A stretch of 64,000 bases of DNA from assembly GCA_016187945.1 (NCBI GenBank), contig JACPIT010000009.1, forward strand, positions 496,001 through 560,000, in the 5' to 3' direction. The notes beneath the pieces are model-generated. The model did no database searches and was not told the DNA's origin. It saw only the letters and a program-made list of their open reading frames with translations. The position numbers and the translations under genes are program-made. Position 1 is the stretch's first letter. Each line of letters opens with the position of its first letter. Source of the stretch: Opitutia bacterium (lineage in GTDB: Bacteria > Verrucomicrobiota > Verrucomicrobiia > Opitutales > Opitutaceae). This document shows, in pieces, positions 26,839-36,064 of this stretch.

Positions 26839-28992
26839 ATGTCGAATCGCCCCTCCCTCCAGTCACGAAGCTGGTTCCTAGCGCTGCTCCTCGCGGGCGC
26901 CACATGGCTGGCCGTCATGGCGGTGTTCGGCCGCTGGTCGTGGAGCGATTGGTCCGCGCCGCACTGGCTCGAAGGCGATCCGCTCGAAGTCTACGCCCGC
27001 GTCCAGATCGCCGCCGAGCAGCCGTGGCAGGCGCTCGCGTCCTTCGCTCACCCTGCGCGGCTCGGCGCGCCGTTCGGCGCCGACTGGAGCGGCTACACCG
27101 TGCCCGACCGGCTCGTGTTCGTGCTCACCGGACAACTCAGCCGCGCCACCGGCCTCGTCGCCGCCGCGCAACTCGTCAGCGCGCTCGGCTTCGTGCTCAA
27201 CGCCGTCTCGTTTTTCCTTTGCGCCCGCTGGCTCGGCCGCCGCTGGGAATGGGCCGCGGCCTTCGCGCTCGGCTTCGCGTTCTGCAACTACAACCTCCGC
27301 TGGGGCGTCACGCTCAGCCTCGCGCAAACCTTCACGCTGCCGCCGCTCGTGCTGCTCTGCGGTTACGCCGCCCGCCCCGCCCCCGCCTCGCCGCGCCCAC
27401 GCTGGCTCGCACTCGGCGCCGCCCTCGCGCTCTGGCTCGGCCTCGGCAATCCCTACCTCGCGTTCTTCGCCGGCGTAGTCGGCAGCGGCGCACTGACGCT
27501 GGCGTTCGCGCGCCGGGCGCCGCGCGCGCGTCTCGCGCCGTTGGTCTGTTTTCTCGCCGTCCTCACGCTCACGTTCGTCGCCGCCAACCTCCACTACGCG
27601 CTGGCGCACTGGCGCGGCGCGGATTCCGCGGCGCTCGCGCGCGACCTGAGCGACTTTTCGCGCTACGCGCTGCGTCCGCTCGAATGGATCGTGCCGCCGG
27701 GCGATCATCGCGTCGGCGCGCTCGCCGCGATCGGACGCACTTACCAGGCGTCGCGCGGCGCCGGCGAATTTTTCTACAACTACCTCGGCCTGCTCGGTGC
27801 CGCCGGACTTTTTTGGGCGGTCGCCGCATCGGCGCGGCGCGCGGCGCGTTTTCCGCTCCGCCAGTCGGTGCTGCTCGGCCTGCTCTGGCTGCTGCTGTTC
27901 GGTCTGCCGCACGGCCTCAACTCCTGGCTCGGCGCGCTCGGGCTCGACGTGTTTCGCGCGAGCACGCGCATCGGCGTCTTCGCCGCCGTGTGGATCGGCT
28001 TCTTCCTCGCCGCGCGCGCCGCTCGCGTCACGCACGCCTGGCCGCGCGCGGCGAGCATCGCGCTGGCGCTCGGCACGGCAGTTTTTCTCGTCTGGGAACA
28101 AACGCCGAATCTCGCCGCGCGCGCGCCGCGCGAAGCCAACGCCCGCCGCGCCCGCGCCTACCGCGATCTCGGGGCCGAAATCGAGCGCACGCTGCCCGCC
28201 GGCGCGAAAGTTTTCCAGTTGCCCGCCGCGCCATTTCCCGAAGCCGGCCGCATCGTCGCGATGCCGGACTACGAGCACCTGCTGCCGATGCTCGCCACGC
28301 GCACGCTGCGCTTTTCCTTCGGCCACCTCCGCACCTCCCCGGCGCACCGCTGGGAAAACCATGTCGCGCGCCTCCCGGCCGAACAACTCGTCGCCGCGCT
28401 GCAAGAAGCCGGGTTCGCTCTGCTCTGGATCGACCGGCGTGGTTTCGCGGACGAAGCCGTCGCCCTCGTCGTCCGGCTCCGCGCCGCCGGACTCGCCGAG
28501 CTGAGCGTTCCGCCCGAGCTCCCGCTGAGCCTGTTCCGGCTCGCGCCCGTCGCGACGCCGCGATTGCCCGATCTCGACGACCCGCGCCTGCAAGAGCCCT
28601 GGAATCCCGCCGCGAGCGCCGACGCGCGTCCGCTGCTGCTGGCCTTGCGCGGCTGGTATCCGCCGGAACGCGCGCCCGATCGCGCCTGGCGCTGGGCCGC
28701 GCGCGAAGCGCAGCTCGGCCTCTGGCTCGATGGCGGAGCGCGGCGCGTGCGCCTCCAGTTCGCCGTGAGCGGCCCCGCGAGTTCCCAGCTCCGCCTTCTC
28801 GCCGGCGAAACGGAAATCTGGCGCGGCACGCTCCACGACGGCCCCGCGCAACCGCACGAAGCGCTCGTCACACTGCCGTCCGGCCTGACGACGCTCATGT
28901 GGCGGTTCGACGGCCGGACGTTCCGTCCCGGCGGCGCCGACCCGCGTGAGCTGGGTTTCATGGTTGAAAACCTCCGCGCCTCTGCTCCCTAA
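26839..28992 (+). CDS. Large polytopic GT-C-like membrane protein
   Basis: In this 717-residue protein the first membrane segment is at about residues 12-31, then WLEGDPLEVYARV supplies acidic residues (Glu45, Asp47) in the first exoplasmic loop. About ten membrane segments run to residue 420. The soluble C-terminal half includes FSFGHLRTSPAHRWEN and ends with a beta-rich tail from about 610 (GWYPPERAPDRAWRWAAREA, then RELGFMVENL). That tail differs from the TDGA/DWTxW module. Twelve bases separate it from the next glycosyltransferase gene. A lipid-linked-sugar transferase role is inferred from topology and context. Confidence 0.75.
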   Translation: MSNRPSLQSRSWFLALLLAGATWLAVMAVFGRWSWSDWSAPHWLEGDPLEVYARVQIAAEQPWQALASFAHPARLGAPFGADWSGYTVPDRLVFVLTGQLSRATGLVAAAQLVSALGFVLNAVSFFLCARWLGRRWEWAAAFALGFAFCNYNLRWGVTLSLAQTFTLPPLVLLCGYAARPAPASPRPRWLALGAALALWLGLGNPYLAFFAGVVGSGALTLAFARRAPRARLAPLVCFLAVLTLTFVAANLHYALAHWRGADSAALARDLSDFSRYALRPLEWIVPPGDHRVGALAAIGRTYQASRGAGEFFYNYLGLLGAAGLFWAVAASARRAARFPLRQSVLLGLLWLLLFGLPHGLNSWLGALGLDVFRASTRIGVFAAVWIGFFLAARAARVTHAWPRAASIALALGTAVFLVWEQTPNLAARAPREANARRARAYRDLGAEIERTLPAGAKVFQLPAAPFPEAGRIVAMPDYEHLLPMLATRTLRFSFGHLRTSPAHRWENHVARLPAEQLVAALQEAGFALLWIDRRGFADEAVALVVRLRAAGLAELSVPPELPLSLFRLAPVATPRLPDLDDPRLQEPWNPAASADARPLLLALRGWYPPERAPDRAWRWAAREAQLGLWLDGGARRVRLQFAVSGPASSQLRLLAGETEIWRGTLHDGPAQPHEALVTLPSGLTTLMWRFDGRTFRPGGADPRELGFMVENLRASAP

Positions 28993-29004
28993 ACTCGCTG
29001 CACC

Positions 29005-30660
29005 GTGTTCCTGCCCGACGAAAAATCCGCCGTTGATGCGCGCACCGCGCCGCCCCCCCACCGGCCCCGCCGCGCGCGCTACGCCGGGCTCTTCCCCGAC
29101 GAGACGACGCAGGATTCCTACTGGATTCGTGAACAAGCGACGCTCGCGCTGCCGGCGCTGAAGCGCGACGGAGAACTCGTCGTCGAAGGCACGTTGCTCG
29201 CTCCGGCGGCCGGCGACGCCACGAGCGCCGGCGAACTCGGCCTCGCGCTCCGGCTCGACGGCCGGCTCGTCGCGCACACCGACCGCCTGCCGTCCGGCGA
29301 TTTTCAGTTCCGCGTCCCGCTCGCCGTCGCGCCGGCCGCCGGCGGACATCGGCTGGAGCTCACGCTCCTCGGCGCCCGCTTCAGCAACGCGCTCGCCTGG
29401 CTCGGCCGCATCAGCGGGCTGCCTTTCCTGCAGGTGTGGCGCCGGCAGGCGCGCAACCGCCGGCTGCGCATCCGCCGCGTGCTCGCGCACGGCGAGGCGC
29501 TCTTCGACTTCGCGAACCGCGCCTCGCCGTGGAACCGCGCCTTCGGTCGCGACGAGCTGCAAGTCGGCCTGAATCTTGTCGGCTATTTTCGCGCCGACCT
29601 CGGCATCGGCGAGTCGGTGCGCTGTGCCGCGCGCGCAGCGGACGCCGCCGGGCTGCCCACGGCGCTGCTCGACCTGCGTTTGCCGTGCAAGAACCCGATG
29701 ACGGACGATTCGTTCGCCGCGCGCCTCCAGAGCGCGAATCCCCATCCGGTCAACGTCGTCCACGTCGACGCGCCCGGCATGCGCGATCTCGAACACCACC
29801 ACGGCGCCGGATTTTTTCGCGGCAAATACACGGTCGGTTACTGGGCCTGGGAGCTGCCGGAATTTCCCGACGCGTGGATCGAATACGCGGACTTCTGCGA
29901 CGAGGTGTGGGCGCCCTCGCATTTCGTCGCCGACGCCATCGCCGCGAAAGTGCCCGTGCCGGTGCTCGCCATGCCGCACGCGATCTCGTTCGCGCGACCG
30001 TCGGGCGATTGCCGCGCGAAGTTCGGGCTGCCCCGCGAACAGTTCCTGTTTCTCTTCCTCTACGACCTGAATTCCTACTCGGAGCGGAAAAACCCCGCCG
30101 CAGTGCTCGAGGCATTCCGCCGCTCCGGCCTCGCCGGTCACGGCGCGGCGCTCGTCATCAAGGTCCACAACGCCGCCGCCAATCCTGCGGATTTCGCCCG
30201 GCTCCAGCGGGCCGCCGCCGAGTTGGCCGGCACCACGCTCATCAACGCCACGCTTTCGCGCGCCGAAATCTACGAGCTCGAGAGCGCGTGCGATTGTTTC
30301 GTGTCGCTACATCGCTCGGAAGGCTTCGGCCTCGCGGTCGCGGAGAGCATGTTCCTCGGCAAGCCGGTGATTTCGACCGACTGGTCGGCGACCGCCGAGT
30401 TCGTCACCGCCGAAAACGCCTGCCCGGTGCACTGCCGCCTCGTGGAGCTCGACCGCCACCACGGCCCCTACGCGAAAGGCCAGATCTGGGCCGACGCCGA
30501 TCTCGACCATGCCGCCGAGCATATGCGCCGCCTCGCGGGCGATCCCGCGCTCTGCGCCCGGCTCGGCGCCGCCGCGCAGCGCACGATCGCGGAACGCTTC
30601 TCGCCCGCCGCGATCGGCGCGCGCTACCGGCAGCGTCTGCACGCCATCGCGAGCTGGTGA
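29005..30660 (+). CDS. GT4-family glycosyltransferase with N-terminal beta-rich domain (GTG start)
   Basis: The start is the GTG at 29005; the product has 551 residues. Residues about 25-125 form a beta-rich domain (GLFPDETTQDSYWIREQATL, LGLALRLDGRLVAHTD). After about 175 comes a GT-B fold with GYFRADLGIGESVRCAARAA, VNVVHVDAPGM, GYWAWELPEFP, DEVWAPSHFV and YDLNSYSERKNP. The acidic motif is SEGFGLAVAESMFLGKPVI. GT4 enzymes use NDP-sugars in the cytoplasm. The N-terminal domain is unusual for a soluble GT4. The next gene follows after 6 bases. Confidence 0.87.
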   Translation: MFLPDEKSAVDARTAPPPHRPRRARYAGLFPDETTQDSYWIREQATLALPALKRDGELVVEGTLLAPAAGDATSAGELGLALRLDGRLVAHTDRLPSGDFQFRVPLAVAPAAGGHRLELTLLGARFSNALAWLGRISGLPFLQVWRRQARNRRLRIRRVLAHGEALFDFANRASPWNRAFGRDELQVGLNLVGYFRADLGIGESVRCAARAADAAGLPTALLDLRLPCKNPMTDDSFAARLQSANPHPVNVVHVDAPGMRDLEHHHGAGFFRGKYTVGYWAWELPEFPDAWIEYADFCDEVWAPSHFVADAIAAKVPVPVLAMPHAISFARPSGDCRAKFGLPREQFLFLFLYDLNSYSERKNPAAVLEAFRRSGLAGHGAALVIKVHNAAANPADFARLQRAAAELAGTTLINATLSRAEIYELESACDCFVSLHRSEGFGLAVAESMFLGKPVISTDWSATAEFVTAENACPVHCRLVELDRHHGPYAKGQIWADADLDHAAEHMRRLAGDPALCARLGAAAQRTIAERFSPAAIGARYRQRLHAIASW

Positions 30661-30666
30661 GGCGCC

Positions 30667-31650
30667 ATGCAGGTCTCGTTCATCGTCCCGCTGTTCAACG
30701 GCCTCGCCTACACGCAGGACTGCCTGCGCACGCTCCGCGCCACGCTGCCCGCCGGCCTCGCGCACGAGATCGTCTTCGTCGACGACGGCTCGACCGACGG
30801 CACGCGCACCTGGCTGGCAACGCTCGGCGCGCCCTGCCGCGTCGTCTTGAACGAAAAAAATCTCGGTTTCGCCGGCGCGTGCAACCGCGGCGCGGCCGCC
30901 GCGCGCGGCGAATTTCTTTTTTTCCTCAACAACGACCTCGTCCTGCCGCCGGGGTGGTTTGCACCGATGTTCCGCGCCCTCCGCCGGCTGCCGCGCGCGG
31001 GACTCGTCGGCAACGTCCAGCGCCACGCGACGACCGGAGCGCTCGACCACGCCGGGATCCGCTTCGACGCGAAAGCCAAGCCCGAGCACGACACGGCGCG
31101 CCCGTGGCTCTGGCGCCTCGCCGGCTTCCGCCCCGTGCCGGCGGTGACGGGCGCGTGCCTCGCCGTGCGCCGCGCGGTGTGGGAGCGGCTCGGCGCCTTC
31201 GACCCGGCCTTCCGCAACGGCGGCGAGGATGTCGATCTGGCGTTTCGCGCGCGCGCGGCGGGCTTTCGCAACTACGTCGTGCTGCGCAGCGTCGTGCGCC
31301 ACCACGTCAGCGTCTCGGTCGGCCGCAAGCTGAACGACGAGCGCAACTCGCATCTGCTCATGCAGCGCTGGCTCGAAGCGACGGTGTCGCTCGCCGCGCC
31401 CGCGTGGAGCCGCCGCTACCTGGAGGCGCACTGGGACGAGCCGCGCGATTTTCACGCCCCGCTCGCGCGCCAGGCGTTTTTTCAGTGTCTGTTTCCTGCG
31501 CTTGCTCCCGGCGACCTTGTGCAGTTGGGCGTCCGCCACGCGATCCGCCACGAGTTCGAGCGCTGGCGCCTGTTACTCGCCGGCGGCGGGGAGGCGACCA
31601 CCCCTGCGTTTCCACGCGGCCCCCGCGAGCCGCGCGCCGCCGTGCTTTAG
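30667..31650 (+). CDS. GT2 glycosyltransferase, rhamnosyltransferase-like
   Basis: This 327-residue GT-A enzyme starts VSFIVPLFNGLAYTQDCLRT. EIVFVDDGSTDGT binds the nucleotide, LFFLNNDLVLPPGW is the metal-binding NND variant, and FRNGGEDVDLAFRARAAGF carries the ED base and ridge motif of polysaccharide GT2 enzymes. It probably adds a sugar to the growing repeat unit or glycan chain in the cytoplasm. Its stop overlaps by 3 bases that of the convergent GtrB-like gene. Confidence 0.9.
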   Translation: MQVSFIVPLFNGLAYTQDCLRTLRATLPAGLAHEIVFVDDGSTDGTRTWLATLGAPCRVVLNEKNLGFAGACNRGAAAARGEFLFFLNNDLVLPPGWFAPMFRALRRLPRAGLVGNVQRHATTGALDHAGIRFDAKAKPEHDTARPWLWRLAGFRPVPAVTGACLAVRRAVWERLGAFDPAFRNGGEDVDLAFRARAAGFRNYVVLRSVVRHHVSVSVGRKLNDERNSHLLMQRWLEATVSLAAPAWSRRYLEAHWDEPRDFHAPLARQAFFQCLFPALAPGDLVQLGVRHAIRHEFERWRLLLAGGGEATTPAFPRGPREPRAAVL

Positions 31651-32585
31651 CCGCCGCGCTCCACGTCGCGCACGACCGATTGCGGTCGCCGGTTGATCGT
31701 CAGAAACATCCGTCCGATATATTCGCCAATCAGGCCAAGCATCACGAGCTGCGTGCCGGAAAACACGAGCAGAGCGCCCATCAGCGAGCCCCAGCCGTAG
31801 GCCGGTCCGTGATCGATGTAGCGCAAATAAAAAATCGCCGCGAGACCGGCGAGGCCGGCCGCGGCCATCAGGAGCCCGAGCAACGTCGCGATGCGCAGCG
31901 GCATCACGGAAAAATTCACAAACGTGCTCGCCCACAACCGCAGCAGGCGGCGCAGCGTGTAGCCGCTCTGTCCCGCCTCGCGCGCGCGGTGCTGCACCTC
32001 GAGCGAACCGATGCTCTGCGTCACTTGGAGCAGCAACCCGTCGATGTAGGGAAACGGCCCGTCGTGCGCGCCGACTTCTCTCGCCGCAAACGCGCTCACG
32101 CACCGGAAACTCGAGAGATAGAATCCCTTCGGTTTATCGAGGACGTAGTCGGTCAGGCGGTTGGTGAACCAGCTCCCGAAATTGCGGAAGAGAGAATGTT
32201 CCTTCTGCTCGTAATGTCCGTAAACGACGTCGAGCTCGCTGCGCTTCGCGTGCTCCCAGAGCCGCACGGCTTCCGCCGGCGGATTCTGCCCGTCGTCGTC
32301 GAGGTTCACGATATGCGCGCCCCGAGCGTGGCGGTAGCCCGTCAGCACGGCGTTGTGCTCGCCGAAATTCCGCGCGTGGTTGATGAACACGATCGGCACG
32401 CGAGCCTCGCCCACGAGTTCGCGGCAGACGGCTGAGGTCTCGTCGCGGCTGCCGTCGTTCACGAGGACGATTTCATGCCCGCCGACGATCGGCAGCATCT
32501 CGATCTCTTTCACGAGCGGCCGAATGGTCGCGGCACTGTAATAAAGGGGAATGACGAAACTAAGCGCAGGCTGCGCGTGGGACAT
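31647..32585 (-). CDS. GtrB/ArnC-like GT2 with two C-terminal membrane helices
   Basis: The 312-residue product starts at the ATG at 32585. The catalytic part begins LSFVIPLYYSAATIRPLVKE, with EIVLVNDGSRDET and IVNLDDDGQNPPAEAVRLWE. Two membrane segments follow (about 228-256 and 264-290), then a short basic tail. This is the layout of polyprenyl-phosphate glycosyltransferases such as GtrB and ArnC, which make lipid-linked monosaccharides for GT-C enzymes. It is the third such enzyme in the window and the only one with its own membrane anchors. A promoter in 32586-32764 is likely but not obvious. Confidence 0.9.
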   Translation of the reverse strand: MSHAQPALSFVIPLYYSAATIRPLVKEIEMLPIVGGHEIVLVNDGSRDETSAVCRELVGEARVPIVFINHARNFGEHNAVLTGYRHARGAHIVNLDDDGQNPPAEAVRLWEHAKRSELDVVYGHYEQKEHSLFRNFGSWFTNRLTDYVLDKPKGFYLSSFRCVSAFAAREVGAHDGPFPYIDGLLLQVTQSIGSLEVQHRAREAGQSGYTLRRLLRLWASTFVNFSVMPLRIATLLGLLMAAAGLAGLAAIFYLRYIDHGPAYGWGSLMGALLVFSGTQLVMLGLIGEYIGRMFLTINRRPQSVVRDVERGG

Positions 32586-32741
32586 GGGGTGACCGGGTGT
32601 GCGGTGCGCCAAGCCACCACAGCGCCCGCACGCTGTCAACGTCCCGCGCCCGGCGGCGCGCGCCATACGGGAAACGACATTCCGTTTCGATCGTTCGGCG
32701 CGCCATCCTGCCGCGCCCGCATGACGCGCCGCGAACGAACG

Positions 32742-32768
32742 AAGGGTGCAGCAAGACCGCGCCCCTAC
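32742..32768. repeat. Half copy of the REP-like repeat, supplies a stop codon
   Basis: AAGGGTGCAGCAAGACCGCG then CCCCTAC. This is the reverse complement, with two differences, of the left arm at 26684-26710. On the minus strand it provides the TAG that ends the methyltransferase gene. Confidence 0.7.
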
Positions 32769-33490
32769 GCTCGCGCGACCGCGAGCAGCGAGCTGCCAAA
32801 GGGGAACACGTTGCCCGCCGCCAGCCAGCGGCGCTCGAGCTTCATCAGCGCATCGAACGCGCCTTCCACCGCCGCCGGATACAGGCGCACGTCGCTCTCG
32901 CCCTCGCCCGCCGGAAAAACCTTCCGCCGCAGCACGGCGAGCGGAAACGGCAGCGCGTTCCAGTAAGTCAGGTGCAGCGGTCGCCACCCCGCTCCGCGCA
33001 GCAGGTCGGCCAGCTCGCCGCGCGTGTAGCGCCGCAAATTCCCCACCTGCCGGTCGTGGTAGGAATACAGCCATTGAAACGCCGGCATCGTCAGCACGAG
33101 CGTGCCACCTGGCTTGAGCACCCGGCGAAACTCAGCGAGCGCGCGCGCCGGGTTCGGCACCTGGCAGAGCACGTCGCACGACACGATCGCGGAATACGAA
33201 CTGGCGCCGAACGGCATCTGCTCGACCGAGCCCTCGAGCACCAGCGCGCCGGTGCGCTCCCGCGTCAGCTCGCACGCGAGCGGCGAGAGGTCGAGCCCGG
33301 CGAGCCGCCAGCCGCGCTCGGTTTTTCGCAGCGCGCGCAGCAATCCGCCCGTGCCGCATCCGGCGTCGAGCACCGCCGCGCCGGGAGCCGCCGCGCCGCA
33401 CAGCGCCGCCGCCACGTTCCGATGCAGCGCGCGGTAATACCACATGACATCCTCGACCTCGGCCATCTTGCGGTGTTCCTCGGGCAGCAT
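32765..33490 (-). CDS. Class I SAM-dependent methyltransferase
   Basis: This 241-residue protein has SAM motif I VLDAGCGTGGLLRAL (40-54), an acidic end of strand 2 (AGLDLSPLACEL), GSVEQMPF, and the post-motif AEFRRVLKPGGTLVLTMPAF. It resembles the UbiE/Methyltransf_11 group, with an added C-terminal region (RRKVFPAGEGESDVRLYP). The ATG at 33490 or the one at 33466 could start it. The stop codon TAG is part of a REP-like repeat. It probably methylates a sugar or lipid intermediate of the locus; the substrate is unknown. Confidence 0.8.
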   Translation of the reverse strand: MLPEEHRKMAEVEDVMWYYRALHRNVAAALCGAAAPGAAVLDAGCGTGGLLRALRKTERGWRLAGLDLSPLACELTRERTGALVLEGSVEQMPFGASSYSAIVSCDVLCQVPNPARALAEFRRVLKPGGTLVLTMPAFQWLYSYHDRQVGNLRRYTRGELADLLRGAGWRPLHLTYWNALPFPLAVLRRKVFPAGEGESDVRLYPAAVEGAFDALMKLERRWLAAGNVFPFGSSLLAVARA

Positions 33491-33595
33491 CGCTCCGTAG
33501 ATGCGGGATTCGCCGCCCAGCGCAAGGCCCGGAATGCGGTCCGCGCAAAGCGGATTGCGCTCCGCCCGGTCGTCACCACAACGTCGCAGCCGTTC

Positions 33596-34336
33596 ATGCA
33601 CCTGCGCTCGACGAAAAAACATTGGGAGCGATTCGCCCGCACCGACCCGTTCTGGGCCGTGCTGACCGACGGCGAGCGGAAGGGCAACCGCTGGACCGAG
33701 GAGGATTTCTTCCGCACCGGCGTCGACTCGGTGCGCGACGAACTCGCCGGCGTGCGGGAGGCGTGCCCCGATCTGCGCCTTGGCTCCGCGCTCGACTTCG
33801 GCTGCGGCGTCGGCCGGCTCACGCAGGCGCTGGCGGAACATTTCCAGCACGTCACGGGCGTCGATATTTCGGACGAGATGCTGACCCACGCCCGGCGTTT
33901 CAACCGCCACGGCGAGCGCGTGCGCTACCTGCTCAACACGTCCGACAATCTCCGGCAATTGGCGGACAACTCGTTCGATTTCGTCTACAGCGTCATCACG
34001 CTGCAGCACATGGAGCCGGTTTTCGCGCGGCGCTACATCGCGGAATTCGTGCGCGTCGCCGCGCCGGGCGGCGTCATTCTTTTTCAAATTCCCTCGGTGA
34101 GCGTGCGCCACACGCCGCGCCCGTTTACACTCTGGCCCGACACGCTGCTCAAGCGCCTCTATCGCGACCTGCGCCGGAAACTCGCCGCCGATCCGATCAT
34201 GGAGATGCACGGCATCCCGCGAGCGGAGATCGAAGCGCTCCTCGCCGCGAGCGGCGCGCGCCTGATCCGCAGTTACCGCTACGACGCCGCCGGCACGACC
34301 ATCGAGAGCTGGGGCTACCTCGCGCGCAAACTCTAG
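33596..34336 (+). CDS. Class I SAM-dependent methyltransferase
   Basis: The 246-residue product starts at the ATG at 33596; a longer frame upstream runs through antisense sequence. SAM motif I is ALDFGCGVGRLTQAL (65-79), then VTGVDISDEMLTHARRFN, DFVYSVITLQHM and VRVAAPGGVILFQIPS. The N-terminal MHLRSTKKHWERFARTDPFW is typical of methyltransferases found in polysaccharide loci. It is divergent from the other methyltransferase (105 bases apart), so the two may share a promoter region. It ends with a 4-base overlap with the convergent membrane protein gene. Confidence 0.82.
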   Translation: MHLRSTKKHWERFARTDPFWAVLTDGERKGNRWTEEDFFRTGVDSVRDELAGVREACPDLRLGSALDFGCGVGRLTQALAEHFQHVTGVDISDEMLTHARRFNRHGERVRYLLNTSDNLRQLADNSFDFVYSVITLQHMEPVFARRYIAEFVRVAAPGGVILFQIPSVSVRHTPRPFTLWPDTLLKRLYRDLRRKLAADPIMEMHGIPRAEIEALLAASGARLIRSYRYDAAGTTIESWGYLARKL

Positions 34337-35970
34337 CGTTCGTTCGGCCCGAGCAGCCGCTGCACGTCGAGGCGGAAATTATGGACCGCGAACGCGAGCG
34401 CGCGCGGATCGCCCGCCACGGTCAACGGCGGCGCGTCGGTCGCGAACGACAGCTCGTTTCGACCGGGTTGGAGCACGACCTCGGTGAGCGACGCAGCCAC
34501 CTGTCCGTGCGTCGGCACGGTCGTCTGCCAGATTTGCTCGCCGTTCACCGCGATCTCGATCGTCCGCGGCAAAGTGCTCGTCAACCCGAACCGCAGCCGC
34601 ACGGCCACCGGTGAGGCATGCGGATTCGTAACCTCGACGATCGCGTCGCCCGCCGCCCACGTCCAATAGCCCGAGCCGCCGCGCTCCGTCTGGTGCCACG
34701 TGCGGCCGAACTTCGCGTTAAAACCGGCCCCGGTCGAGCTCTCGAGCAGGCGCGACGACCCGCCGAAAACCAAGCCTTCGCTCTGCGGCGCGCGCAGCAC
34801 CGACGGCGCACCGAGCAGCGTGAGATTGCCGACGATCAACACCGCCAGCCACGCCCGCCCGCGCGGCACGAGGACGTTGAACGCGAGTTGCATCGGCAGC
34901 AGCACGCGCGAGGCAGCGCCCGGATAGCCCTCCCACACCGCGTCGCCGAGAAACACCATCAGCAACGCGAACGACGCGCCGACGCGCCACCAAGCCTCCT
35001 GCCAGCGCGGTCGCGCCACGAAGAACAGAAACTGCGCCGTCAGCGCGACCATCATCAACAAACTCCACACCGGCCCCGGCACGTCCGCCGTCGTGTCCGG
35101 CAGCGTGTCGAACACTTCGCGCCATTTATGAACGTAGGCCACGAACGGCAGCGCGAAGTTGCGCGCGCCGGCGTCCGCCGCCGGTCCGACGCGCAGCGAA
35201 ATGTAGACCAGCCACGCCGCGAGCGGCGCCGCAATCAGCAGGCCGCGCCCCGCGGCCACGAGCCAGCGCCGCCACGGCCTAAGCTCCGTCGGCGCGAACA
35301 CCGCGGCGCCGAGCAGGTTCGTCTCCTTCGCCAGACCGTTCACCGCGAGCACCGCCAGCGCCCAGCCCGGCCGGTTCCGCTCGTAGAGCAGGAAGCCGAC
35401 CGCGAGCAGCAGCAGGCTCGGGCCGTCCGTCAGCGCGTTGCGCACGCTCACGCACAAGCCGAATGACAACAGCACGCCGGCCCAGCGGAAAAAATTCTCC
35501 CACGATCGCGGCGGGAACCAATGCAGCAGCACCACCGCGAGCAACAGCCACGCCGCGGCGTTCAGCACCGCGAACGCCTGCAGGATCGCCCCCGGCTCGC
35601 CGAAGCCGAACGCGTAGGCCAGCAGCGGCAGCAGAATGCGCCGCGCCCGATACGGCAGGCTGTCGACGGCGTTCCGGAGTTGCTTGTTTTGCAGCGACGG
35701 GTCCATCGCGATCTGCACGTAATACTGCGCATCGTAGCCGTCGGACCCCTTTTCCACGTAGTAATCGAGCTTCCGCACCTTGCTGAGCCGCGAGTCCTCG
35801 AGGTGCGCGCCGAACGCGATCAGGTAGCTGAAGCCTTTCCCCGGCAGATAAAATTGGCTGAACGTCCAAACGAACAGCGCCAGGAGCGCGGCGAAAGCGC
35901 ACGACACCGCGACCGACAGATTGCGCCGCTCAAACCAGCCGGAAAATTGCCGCCACATTCCGCGCATCAC
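34333..35970 (-). CDS. Polytopic membrane protein, GT-C-like, with C-terminal beta-rich tail
   Basis: In this 545-residue protein one membrane segment lies at about residues 20-40, then a loop with KGSDGYDAQYYVQIAMD (Asp77, Asp80). A G-Y-D-x-Q-Y/F motif marks a group of hypothetical polysaccharide-locus membrane proteins. About eight more membrane segments run to residue 400. The C-terminal 130 residues are beta-rich (GYWTWAAGDAIVEVTNPHA, EIAVNGEQIWQTTV) and differ from the TDGA module. A GT-C role is inferred. Its start lies 94 bases from the divergent gene at 36065. Confidence 0.72.
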   Translation of the reverse strand: MMRGMWRQFSGWFERRNLSVAVSCAFAALLALFVWTFSQFYLPGKGFSYLIAFGAHLEDSRLSKVRKLDYYVEKGSDGYDAQYYVQIAMDPSLQNKQLRNAVDSLPYRARRILLPLLAYAFGFGEPGAILQAFAVLNAAAWLLLAVVLLHWFPPRSWENFFRWAGVLLSFGLCVSVRNALTDGPSLLLLAVGFLLYERNRPGWALAVLAVNGLAKETNLLGAAVFAPTELRPWRRWLVAAGRGLLIAAPLAAWLVYISLRVGPAADAGARNFALPFVAYVHKWREVFDTLPDTTADVPGPVWSLLMMVALTAQFLFFVARPRWQEAWWRVGASFALLMVFLGDAVWEGYPGAASRVLLPMQLAFNVLVPRGRAWLAVLIVGNLTLLGAPSVLRAPQSEGLVFGGSSRLLESSTGAGFNAKFGRTWHQTERGGSGYWTWAAGDAIVEVTNPHASPVAVRLRFGLTSTLPRTIEIAVNGEQIWQTTVPTHGQVAASLTEVVLQPGRNELSFATDAPPLTVAGDPRALAFAVHNFRLDVQRLLGPNER

Positions 35971-35983
35971 GCGAGGCCTCGAT

Positions 35984-36009
35984 CCCGCCTCGTCCGTGCG
36001 GGGTTTTTT
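35984..36009 (+). terminator. Weak terminator-like or attenuator hairpin
   Basis: CCCGC (35984-35988) pairs with GCGGG (35998-36002), and TTTTTT follows. It lies in the divergent intergenic space, just before the plus-strand gene at 36065, where an attenuator or read-through block is possible. The stem is only five pairs. Confidence 0.3.
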
Positions 36010-36064
36010 GTTTGAGCCATTTTCGCAAACAATGGCAGCTTAGCCCGCTCGACAACGCAAAAGA

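Noticed and set aside
26878-30168. Minus-strand frame of almost 1100 codons
   Set aside because: Low-complexity Arg/Glu translation antisense to well-supported glycosyltransferase genes.
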